DNA from: ZC4RG30 sp041168985
Lineage (GTDB): Bacteria; Pseudomonadota; Gammaproteobacteria; Steroidobacterales; Steroidobacteraceae
Length of the DNA stretch: 15,339 bases
NCBI GenBank assembly: GCA_041168985.1
Contig: JBEEKA010000149.1
Location: 1-15,339 of the forward strand
Direction: 5' to 3'
The translations under genes and the position numbers were made by a program. The notes under the pieces were generated by a model. It was given only the letters and a program-made list of their open reading frames with translations. It searched no databases and was not told the DNA's origin. This document shows positions 5,758 through 12,148 of this stretch, one piece after another; position 1 is the stretch's first letter, and each line of letters opens with the position of its first letter.

Positions 5758-8265
5758 TCAAGGGTTTAGCTCACGCGGCCTGTTCCGGGTCCCATGGGTG
5801 TCCACCGGCCCGATATCGGCATCTGCTTCGACGCGATCCCCAGCCGATCGGGACACATCCAGCCACTTCAGCAGCATCTGGTAGAAAGTACCGGGATCCG
5901 CCGGCTTCGACAGGAAGTCGTTCATGCCGGCCTGGAAGCATCGTTCCTTGTCCGCGGCGAAGACATTCGCTGTCATCGCCACGATCGGAACCCGACGGCC
6001 GGCATCCAGCGCGCGGATCTGGCGCGTAGCTTCCAGCCCATCCCTGTTGGGCATGTGCATGTCCATCAGGATCAGGTCGTAATGGTTTCGCGCAGCCCGG
6101 TCCACGGCGACCATCCCGTCTTCGGCCTCGTCCACCGACAGCCCGACATTTTCAAGCAGGAATCGGTTTATCTCGCGATTGATCGGCTCGTCTTCGACCA
6201 GGAGGACCCTGCATCCCCGGCAATCGCTCTTCAAACGGTCCTTGGCCGCTTCAGGCCCGGATTCCTCGACGCGCTTCGCGCTGGCCACACCCTTGCTGAG
6301 TCTCGCGGTGAACCAGAACGTGCTGCCCGCGCCGAGATGGCTCCGCACGCCGACGTCGCCGCCCATGAGCTGGGCGATCTTCTTCGTGATCACGAGCCCA
6401 AGCCCGGTCCCCCCGTACCTGCGCGTCGTGCTGTTGTCGGCCTGCTCGAACGATGAAAAAAGCCGCGGCATCGCCTCGGGTGCGATGCCGATGCCCGTAT
6501 CCGAGACTTCGAAGCGGACGAGAACGGCCTCGCCGAGATCCTCGTCCAGCGCCATCCGCAACGAAATCGAACCTTTCTCGGTGAACTTGATGGCGTTCGA
6601 CACCAGGTTGATCAAAGCCTGGCGGATCCGGGTTGGATCGCCGAGCAGCGGAAGATCCGGGATGCTGCCTTCGACACTTAACGCCAGGTGCTTCGACTGC
6701 GCCTCGGACCCCAACAGGGACACGACGTCGGCCGCAAGTGCCGGAAGCCGGACCTCGGCCTCCTCGAGTGAAAACTTTCCCGCTTCGATCTTCGAGAGAT
6801 CGAGGATGGCATTGATGACCTCAAGAAGGTGCTTGCCCGCGGAATCGAGTCGGGACAGCTGATGGGCCTGTCCCGGAGTGACGCCCCCCAGGCGGACCAG
6901 ATGGGCCATTCCCAGGATCCCGTTCATCGGCGTCCGGATCTCGTGACTCATGTTCGCAAGAAAATTGCTCTTCGCGATGCTGGCCGCCTCGGCTTTTTCC
7001 AAGGCGATCCGCAGTTCCCCGGTCCGCAGGGCAACCAGCTCTTCCAGATGCCTGCGATGCTTGTCGAGTTCCAGCTCCCTTTCGCTTACTGCCTTCGCCA
7101 GCTGGTTGATCGTCAGCGAAATATCCTGCAGCTCATCCCGGGTCTGCAGTTGGGCCGACAGTGAATAGTCCTGTTTATGGATCTTGTCGAGCTGGGACCG
7201 CAGCGCCTGCAGGGATCGGACGAACACGCGCTGCCCGAACAACCTGGCCAGCCATAGCGCAGCCACCACGACGACCAGCAAAAGCAGGGCGAGCTGCACC
7301 CGGCTGCGCTGCAGGAGCTTGCGCTGGGCTGCGGAGTCCAGTTCGGCGGTAACGAAGATCGCGCCGTCCATCGTTTCAAAGTTCCGCACGCCCAGAAACC
7401 GACCGTCTTTTTCCAGCAAATCGATATGCGGCAACCGGAACAGGGCGTCCAGCCGTTGTGCACTCGAAGCGTGCGGGCTGGAGCTTCCTGTTCGGATCTC
7501 TATGCCAAAGTCCCCGGACAATCCCCTGAAGTAAGACTCTTCGAGCACGCGCGTCATCTCGACGTGGCCAACAAGCGACTCCTCCCCTTCCGGCCGCAGG
7601 TTCAGGTGCGACTTCATGGCGAGCTGTTCCCCCTTGCGATGCAAGGTGACGACCGGGTCACTCAGCGTTTCGTTTTCCCCGAAGTAATACGCATGCCGGA
7701 CGGCAATGTCGTTGCCGGGACTGGCAACTGCAATGTACTCCGCTCCATTCTCCTCGAAGCGACCCAGGATCCGCTGCTTGCCACCGGCAAAGGAAACGAT
7801 GCCGGTGCGAAACCTGCCGCCTTCCCGGCTTGCATAGGCGACGAGTTCGTTGTCGTGGTCGTAAACGGCCGCGTCATCGACCGAACCGAGCTTGATTCTT
7901 TCCAGCAACTCCTGGGCGATGAGTTTCTTTTCCTCGTCGAGCAGGAATACGTTGTAGCGCGCCTTGTCCTGATAGCTGCGGATCAGGTTGACCGAGGCGA
8001 GGAACTTCTGGTCGGTCATCAAGGACTCGACGCCCCGCCGCAGCTGACGATCAATGGTCGAGAGGTTGGAGCCCAGCCGGCCGAGACCGTGTTCGATCTG
8101 CTCCTGGGCCTGTGCACGGAAGTGCCCACGGATCACGTAATCGAAGTACACGCCGAGGACCAGCACGACGAAAAGCACCACCCCGACGACCAGGGCGGCC
8201 AGCTTTCCTGCGAGACCCGCCTGCGGCCTGGCTTTGTCCGCGACGCTTGCGGGAGGCATGGCCAT
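5758..8265 (-). CDS. Hybrid sensor histidine kinase with large periplasmic sensor domain
   Basis: This 835-residue inner-membrane protein has a transmembrane helix at about 21-43, a periplasmic region at about 48-320, a second helix at about 324-344, a HAMP-like linker (345-400) and a coiled coil (about 395-433). The HisKA domain has phospho-acceptor H441 in FLANMSHEIRTPMNGILGM. The ATPase domain shows N553 and N557 in LINLVSNAIKFTEKG, DTGIGI (589-594), FEQADNSTTRRYGGTGLGL (606-624) and GAGSTFWF (645-652). A receiver domain follows (685-803) with D735 as the phosphorylation site, T765 and K787. There is no Hpt domain and no output domain, so a separate phosphotransfer protein and regulator must lie elsewhere. 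The gene starts 6 nt after the stop of a periplasmic binding protein gene, so that protein is its likely ligand receptor, as in LuxP/LuxQ; this pairing is inferred. The ligand is unknown. Confidence 0.93.
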   Translation of the reverse strand: MAMPPASVADKARPQAGLAGKLAALVVGVVLFVVLVLGVYFDYVIRGHFRAQAQEQIEHGLGRLGSNLSTIDRQLRRGVESLMTDQKFLASVNLIRSYQDKARYNVFLLDEEKKLIAQELLERIKLGSVDDAAVYDHDNELVAYASREGGRFRTGIVSFAGGKQRILGRFEENGAEYIAVASPGNDIAVRHAYYFGENETLSDPVVTLHRKGEQLAMKSHLNLRPEGEESLVGHVEMTRVLEESYFRGLSGDFGIEIRTGSSSPHASSAQRLDALFRLPHIDLLEKDGRFLGVRNFETMDGAIFVTAELDSAAQRKLLQRSRVQLALLLLVVVVAALWLARLFGQRVFVRSLQALRSQLDKIHKQDYSLSAQLQTRDELQDISLTINQLAKAVSERELELDKHRRHLEELVALRTGELRIALEKAEAASIAKSNFLANMSHEIRTPMNGILGMAHLVRLGGVTPGQAHQLSRLDSAGKHLLEVINAILDLSKIEAGKFSLEEAEVRLPALAADVVSLLGSEAQSKHLALSVEGSIPDLPLLGDPTRIRQALINLVSNAIKFTEKGSISLRMALDEDLGEAVLVRFEVSDTGIGIAPEAMPRLFSSFEQADNSTTRRYGGTGLGLVITKKIAQLMGGDVGVRSHLGAGSTFWFTARLSKGVASAKRVEESGPEAAKDRLKSDCRGCRVLLVEDEPINREINRFLLENVGLSVDEAEDGMVAVDRAARNHYDLILMDMHMPNRDGLEATRQIRALDAGRRVPIVAMTANVFAADKERCFQAGMNDFLSKPADPGTFYQMLLKWLDVSRSAGDRVEADADIGPVDTHGTRNRPRELNP

Positions 8266-8271
8266 GCAGCG

Positions 8272-9228
8272 TCAGAAGATCGGCGGGGTCTGTTCCACGT
8301 CGTCCTTGGTCACCAGTCTGACCGGAATGACGATGTGCTTCGGCACGCGCTTGCCGCCGAGGATCTCCAGCGCCGCCCCCACCGCTGCACGACCCCCAAG
8401 CGGGAACAGCACGGAACCCGTCTGTTTCCCTGCCCTGATCGCCTCCCGGGCTTCGTTCGTGTAGTCGCAGCCGATCATGATGATTTTCGAGGGATCCATT
8501 CGGTGCTTTTCCAGCACGACGCGCACGCCGCTGAGCATGCTGTCGCTCTCGGAGAAGATCGCATTGAAACTTGCGCCAGCGGCAACGATTTTTTCGAATT
8601 CCAGCACGGCATCACGACGCAGGTAATTGCCCGTTCGTCGCGTGACTTCGATGCCGGGATGCCTGGCCATCACGTCCAGGAATCCTTTGGTGCGCAGTTT
8701 CGTCACGTCCGCGCTGGGCAGTCCTTCGAACAGCAGCACCCTGCCCTGGCCCTTCAACTGCTGCGCGATGTACTCCCCTCCCATCTGACCGATCAGGAAA
8801 TTGTCGGAATGGATGAATGTCGTGTACTGGTCCGTCTTGACGCCCCGGTCGAGGACAATCACGGGTATTCCCGAATCCCGCGCCTTCTTCAGGACAGGCA
8901 CCACCGCCTGCTCGTCGCTGGTGCCGACGATGATCACGTCGATCCTGCGTCTGATGAAATCATCGATCTGCTGGATCAGCAGCGATGTCCGACCTTGCGC
9001 ATCCGAGTACTCGAATGTGACTTGCGGGTGTTTCCCGAGCGCGTCCCGGACCTCCAGGACCTGCGCGCGCCTGAAATCGTTGGCCAGGTTGTCCTGCGCA
9101 AAGGCAATCCGCCTTCCACCATCGGCCGCAAGTATCGAGTCGGGCAAGACCATGGCAACGAGGCAGGAACCCAGCGCACCAAGGCAGCCGCGACGCCCCG
9201 AATCCAGATGAAGCCCTCTCCCCGGCAC
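8272..9228 (-). CDS. Sugar-type periplasmic substrate-binding protein, probable kinase co-receptor
   Basis: The 318-residue protein begins with a signal peptide (about 1-35, ending ILAAD) that contains a twin arginine (S10-G-R-R-G-C-L). The mature part is a type I periplasmic binding fold of the ribose/galactose/LacI-like class: RIAFAQDNLANDFRRAQ (40-56), IQQIDDFIRRRIDVIIVG (85-102), PVLKKARDSGIPVIVLDRGV (111-130), then a second lobe with MGGEYIAQQLKGQGRVLLFEG and NAIFSESDSMLSGV. Genes of this family usually sit with ABC permease and ATPase genes; none is here. Instead a hybrid kinase follows after 6 nt, which suggests signalling, not uptake. The start is a GTG at 9228 with only a weak GAGG upstream; the signal peptide supports it. 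Closest known parallels are LuxP, TorT and ChvE. The ligand cannot be named from sequence. Confidence 0.87.
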   Translation of the reverse strand: MPGRGLHLDSGRRGCLGALGSCLVAMVLPDSILAADGGRRIAFAQDNLANDFRRAQVLEVRDALGKHPQVTFEYSDAQGRTSLLIQQIDDFIRRRIDVIIVGTSDEQAVVPVLKKARDSGIPVIVLDRGVKTDQYTTFIHSDNFLIGQMGGEYIAQQLKGQGRVLLFEGLPSADVTKLRTKGFLDVMARHPGIEVTRRTGNYLRRDAVLEFEKIVAAGASFNAIFSESDSMLSGVRVVLEKHRMDPSKIIMIGCDYTNEAREAIRAGKQTGSVLFPLGGRAAVGAALEILGGKRVPKHIVIPVRLVTKDDVEQTPPIF

Positions 9229-9250
9229 GACGACGACGCCTCGCGGTGGG

Positions 9251-9511
9251 TCAGCCCTGCTTCGTCGTCGTGCTGTCCGACTTTGCCGGCGCCGCGGTCG
9301 ATTCCGCGGTCTGCGTCAGCCTGGCGGCATCAGCGGCCGGCTTGTCTTCCGGCTGCGTTTCAGCCTCTTTCTCGCCTTCGCTCATGGCGTTCTTGAAGCC
9401 CTTCACCGCGCCGCCAAGGTCCTGCCCGATCGTCTTGAGCTTCTTCGTGCCGAAGACGACGAGCACGATCAGCAGGATCACGAGCAGGTGACGGGGAGAG
9501 AAAAGTTCCAT
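9251..9511 (-). CDS. tatA: Twin-arginine translocase subunit TatA/TatE type
   Basis: TatA forms the pore-like element of the Tat system that exports folded proteins across the inner membrane. The 86-residue protein has one N-terminal transmembrane helix (about 7-20), the hinge FG at 20-21, and the amphipathic helix TKKLKTIGQDLGGAVKGFK (22-40) with the conserved FGTKKL and the Phe at 39, followed by an acidic, Ala/Thr-rich tail that is probably unstructured. The FGTKKL and KGFKNAM segments favour TatA/E over TatB. GGAG lies 5 nt before the ATG, a good ribosome binding site. No tatB or tatC is in the window, so this is an orphan copy, placed 22 nt ahead of the binding protein gene and near a Tat-exported molybdoenzyme. 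An AT-rich stretch at 9552-9568 could hold a promoter, but no convincing -35/-10 pair is seen. Confidence 0.92.
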   Translation of the reverse strand: MELFSPRHLLVILLIVLVVFGTKKLKTIGQDLGGAVKGFKNAMSEGEKEAETQPEDKPAADAARLTQTAESTAAPAKSDSTTTKQG

Positions 9512-9572
9512 GGCGACTCCGGGCAGGACTGGGAAGTACCTTCAGGACACCGATAATCGCATAAAGTTCAGG
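9512..9572 (-). promoter_or_regulatory. Short gap upstream of tatA with possible weak promoter
   Basis: This 61-bp gap is the largest break in the minus-strand gene run from 11611 to 5758. It is AT-rich at 9552-9568, and read on the minus strand contains GATTAT (9557-9552) inside the palindrome CGATTATCG. No -35 hexamer fits at the usual spacing. It ends in the GGAG ribosome binding site of tatA. It is the most likely place for a separate tatA-binding protein-kinase promoter, but the evidence is slight. Confidence 0.25.
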
Positions 9573-10589
9573 TCATGCTCTCGGCATCGGTCGATCCGGG
9601 ATGTCCTTGAGCAAGCCCCCGACGCCCAGCGACATGATGTCCCCGGCGCGGACTTCCACGCCCGCCGCCAGCCGGCGCAGTACGAAGTCGAAGCCATTGA
9701 GCTTGGGCGAACGGGCGCAGGTCGGTATGCCGATGACAGGGCATGCGGACCCCGCCTGTGGAATGCTGCCAAGCAGGAGCAGGTTGCCAGGGTCCACCGG
9801 CATGCCGGCGTGCAGCACGGTGCCACCTGCGCGCTCCAGCCCGGCGGGCACGACATCCCGTCGATCAACGGTCGCGGCAATGCCCGACACCAGTATCAGA
9901 TCGACACCAGCCTGATTCGCGAACTGCCTTATCGCCTCTGCAACGGCGTCCGACTCATGGGCCACGATCCGCTTTTCCACCAGTCGACCCGCAAGGGGCA
10001 GCAGGCGCTTTTCGACGGCGGATTCCATTTTCGCCAGCACTGCCGCGCGTGTATCCGGCAACCGCGTGAGGACGAGTCCCACACCGATGCCTCGCCAGGG
10101 CAGGACATCGATCGCGCCCGCGGGTCCGTCCGCGATCGCCAGTGACCGGTCCAGGCTCGACCGGGGCGCTGCATAGGGAATGACCTTCACGGTCGCCAGC
10201 ATCTGGCCTTCGCCCACTGGTTCCCAGGGATTCACCGTCGCCACCGTGAGTGACTCGTGCACGGCGTTGACGGCGTGGATGCGGGCCACGTCCACGTACG
10301 CAAGGCCGCTGTGTCGTGCGAACAGGTTCATGCGACCGGTTGTCGCCGTCCCGCAATCGACTCCGGCGCCCGCCAGGGCCGCGCCCAGCTGTCGGGCTGC
10401 GGCGTCTTCATGAACGTCATCGGCATCCAGCCGCGCGACCACCACCGGGTCGATGCCCGCCGCCGCGAGGGCGTGCAGGTCTTCGGGCCGCAGCCGGTAC
10501 CCCTTCTTCAGCACGGAATCTGCAAGCTTCACGCTGTGCGCGAGCAGGCAGCCTTCCGCCTCGGCAAGCGGCACCACCCCGAATTTCAC
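9573..10589 (-). CDS. Molybdopterin-binding (MoCF/MoeA-like) domain protein
   Basis: The 338-residue protein carries a MoCF_biosynth-type domain in its C-terminal half: GIGVGLVLTRLP (167-178), then a long helix, VDLILVSGIAATVDRRDVVP (229-248), GLERAGGTVLHAGMPVDPGN (250-269) and CPVIGIPTCARSPKLNGFDF (283-302), similar in layout to the pterin-binding part of MoeA and MogA. The N-terminal half (VPLAEAEGCLLAHSVKL, GYRLRPEDLHALAAAGI) is also MoeA-like. Proteins of this kind sit beside xanthine dehydrogenase-type genes, sometimes fused to a MobA-like nucleotidyltransferase, which is absent here. A role in handling or modifying the cofactor for the nearby enzyme is inferred. The GTG start at 10589 overlaps the TGA of the upstream XdhC gene in a GTGA, so the two are coupled. 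Confidence 0.82.
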   Translation of the reverse strand: MKFGVVPLAEAEGCLLAHSVKLADSVLKKGYRLRPEDLHALAAAGIDPVVVARLDADDVHEDAAARQLGAALAGAGVDCGTATTGRMNLFARHSGLAYVDVARIHAVNAVHESLTVATVNPWEPVGEGQMLATVKVIPYAAPRSSLDRSLAIADGPAGAIDVLPWRGIGVGLVLTRLPDTRAAVLAKMESAVEKRLLPLAGRLVEKRIVAHESDAVAEAIRQFANQAGVDLILVSGIAATVDRRDVVPAGLERAGGTVLHAGMPVDPGNLLLLGSIPQAGSACPVIGIPTCARSPKLNGFDFVLRRLAAGVEVRAGDIMSLGVGGLLKDIPDRPMPRA

Positions 10590-11275
10590 GCCCCCGCCCT
10601 TCGCAGGACCTGCGTCATTTCGGCCAGGACGGACACGGCGATTTCAGCGGGCGTCCGGGCCCCGATCGGCAAGCCGGCCGGCCCATGGATCCGGGCCAGT
10701 TGCTGCGGAGACAAACCCGCCGCGGCGAGCCGCTCCAGCCGACGCCCGTGAGTTCGTGTCGAACCCAATGCACCGACGTAGAACGCCGGCGTACCGAGCA
10801 CGCACTCCAGCGCCGGATCGTCGATCTTTGGATCGTGGGTCAACAGGACGACCGCCGTGCGCGCGTCAGGCTTCAGGGCCGGAAAGGCCTGCTGCGGCCA
10901 CTGGTCCAGGCGCGTGACGTCCGGAAAACGGTCGGGGCGCAGGAACGCCGCGCGCGGATCGACCACCGTGACGTCGTAGCCCGCCATGCGCGCCATGGGG
11001 CACAGGAACTCGGAAATATGCACGGCACCGACGATCACCAGCCGCAGCGGCGTATTGTGGGGCGCAAGCAGCCACTCCACGCCGTCCAGGGCGATGACGT
11101 CCGCGCGATCGCTGGCCAGCACCCCTCGGACGGCCTCGGCGACCGCGGGCGGCTCGCCGCCCAGCGCATCGGGAAACAGCAGCCGCTGCGCACTGCCGTC
11201 CAGCGCCGTGGCAAGTACCACCGCACGGGCATCCGCTTGCGCGTCGCGCAGTGCCTCCAGTGTGTCGCGGCGCAT
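10586..11275 (-). CDS. XdhC family protein, C-terminal Rossmann domain
   Basis: XdhC binds molybdenum cofactor, protects its sulfurated form and helps insert it into xanthine dehydrogenase-type enzymes. This 229-residue protein holds the C-terminal XdhC Rossmann domain: LVIVGAVHISEFLCPMA (79-95), DVTVVDPRAAF (101-111), LLTHDPKIDDPAL (144-156), FYVGALGSTRTHGRR (165-179) and IHGPAGLPIGARTPAEIAVS (196-215). The GAVHI and GLPIGARTPAEIA segments are typical of the family. The first 40 residues look like the linker of a full-length XdhC. The gene follows the N-domain gene after TAG-CCG-ATG in the same reading frame, so the two halves together form one interrupted XdhC of about 340 residues. Confidence 0.9.
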   Translation of the reverse strand: MRRDTLEALRDAQADARAVVLATALDGSAQRLLFPDALGGEPPAVAEAVRGVLASDRADVIALDGVEWLLAPHNTPLRLVIVGAVHISEFLCPMARMAGYDVTVVDPRAAFLRPDRFPDVTRLDQWPQQAFPALKPDARTAVVLLTHDPKIDDPALECVLGTPAFYVGALGSTRTHGRRLERLAAAGLSPQQLARIHGPAGLPIGARTPAEIAVSVLAEMTQVLRRAGA

Positions 11276-11278
11276 CGG

Positions 11279-11611
11279 CTATTCCACCGGCTCGACGAAA
11301 ACCCGTATGCGGCCACCACAGGCAAGCCCCACGGCCCAGGCCTGTTCGTCGCTGACACCGAAGGACAGCAGCTGCGTGCGGCCCTCCGCCATCACCTGCT
11401 GCGCCGCTTCGATCACCGCGACCTCGACGCATCCACCTGACACGGAACCGGCAAAGGCGCCCCGGGCATTGCAGACCAGCTGGCTGCCCGCCGGCCGCGG
11501 CGCGGAACCCCATGTCTCGACGACCGTCGCCAGCGCGGTGGGCAGGCCGGATCGTCTCCAGTCGAGCGCGATTGCCAGAAGGTCTTCGGAAGGCGTGGAG
11601 ATGGCCGTCAT
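11279..11611 (-). CDS. XdhC family protein, N-terminal (XdhC/CoxI) domain
   Basis: This 110-residue protein is the XdhC_CoxI N-terminal domain alone. It shows ALATVVETWGSAPRPAGSQL (26-45), the signature GAFAGSVSGGCVE (51-63) with C61, and VGLACGGRIRVFVEPV (94-109) with C98. The conserved Cys residues of the family are linked to cofactor sulfuration or binding. The open frame continues upstream to 12085, but only antisense to the iron-sulfur subunit gene, so the ATG at 11611 is chosen. The gene ends in TAG and the other XdhC half starts 3 nt later in the same frame. It diverges from the enzyme structural genes across a 67-bp gap. The gene probably heads a minus-strand run that continues into the molybdopterin-binding protein. 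Confidence 0.9.
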   Translation of the reverse strand: MTAISTPSEDLLAIALDWRRSGLPTALATVVETWGSAPRPAGSQLVCNARGAFAGSVSGGCVEVAVIEAAQQVMAEGRTQLLSFGVSDEQAWAVGLACGGRIRVFVEPVE

Positions 11612-11638
11612 GGGCAGGAGTCTACCGTCCCGCTGGCC

Positions 11639-11644
11639 TATAAT
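11639..11644 (+). promoter_or_regulatory. TATAAT -10 element ahead of the molybdenum hydroxylase genes
   Basis: A perfect TATAAT lies 34 bp before the ATG of the iron-sulfur subunit gene in the divergent gap 11612-11678. No clear TTGACA-like -35 is found 16-18 bp upstream (AGGAGT in the expected place), so an activator may be needed. The gap is only 67 bp, so control elements for both directions must overlap. Confidence 0.55.
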
Positions 11645-11678
11645 GCCGCCCTTCCCCAGCTCGCTCCCCGAGGAATCC

Positions 11679-12137
11679 ATGACCACGCTAGACGTCAACG
11701 GCAAGCAGCTCGAAACCGATGCTTCCCCTGATACGCCCCTCCTTTGGGTTCTCCGGGACAGCCTCAACCTGACCGGCACCAAGTTCGGCTGCGGCATGGC
11801 CCAGTGCGGCGCCTGCACGGTGCATGCCGAAGGCGTCGCCACGCGCAGCTGCGTGCTGCCGCTTTCGGCAGTCGAGGGCAAGAAGATCACGACAATCGAA
11901 AACGTGTCGGCCGACGCGGCCGGCAAGGCGGTGCAGGATGCCTGGATCGCCGAGAACGTGGCCCAGTGCGGGTACTGCCAGTCCGGCCAGATCATGAGCG
12001 CCACGGCGCTGCTCGCGAAGAACAAGGCCCCCACCGATGCCGACATCGATGCGGCCATGAGCGGCAACATCTGCCGCTGCGCCACCTACGTCCGCATCCG
12101 CGCCGCCATCAAGCGCGCCGCCGCGACCCTGGCCTGA
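11679..12137 (+). CDS. Molybdenum hydroxylase small subunit, two [2Fe-2S] clusters (IorA/CoxS type)
   Basis: This 152-residue subunit passes electrons from the molybdenum site. The plant-ferredoxin-like cluster is held by C38, C43, C46 and C58 (GTKFGCGMAQCGACTVHAEG), and the second, four-helix cluster by C97, C100, C132 and C134 (AQCGYCQSG and GNICRCATYVRIRAAI). All eight ligands are present. No signal peptide is seen; in this family the small subunit is carried across the membrane with the Tat-tagged large subunit. AGGA 6 nt before the ATG is a good ribosome binding site. The large-subunit gene starts 11 nt after its stop. The layout (small plus large, no FAD subunit) fits the isoquinoline 1-oxidoreductase/aldehyde dehydrogenase group, which donates electrons to a cytochrome or similar acceptor. 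Confidence 0.95.
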   Translation: MTTLDVNGKQLETDASPDTPLLWVLRDSLNLTGTKFGCGMAQCGACTVHAEGVATRSCVLPLSAVEGKKITTIENVSADAAGKAVQDAWIAENVAQCGYCQSGQIMSATALLAKNKAPTDADIDAAMSGNICRCATYVRIRAAIKRAAATLA

Positions 12138-12148
12138 GGGAACAGCAC

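Noticed and set aside
5754..5800. Intrinsic terminator after the tRNA gene
   Set aside because: No stable hairpin followed by a T run could be found; the region is already the end of the kinase gene on the other strand.
7426..9396. A 656-codon open frame on the plus strand opposite the kinase and binding protein genes
   Set aside because: It spans two well-supported genes on the other strand and part of tatA, shows no motif, and has no ribosome binding site.
11680..12085. An upstream extension of the XdhC N-domain frame on the minus strand
   Set aside because: It runs antisense through the iron-sulfur subunit gene, and the XdhC domain begins only after the ATG at 11611.
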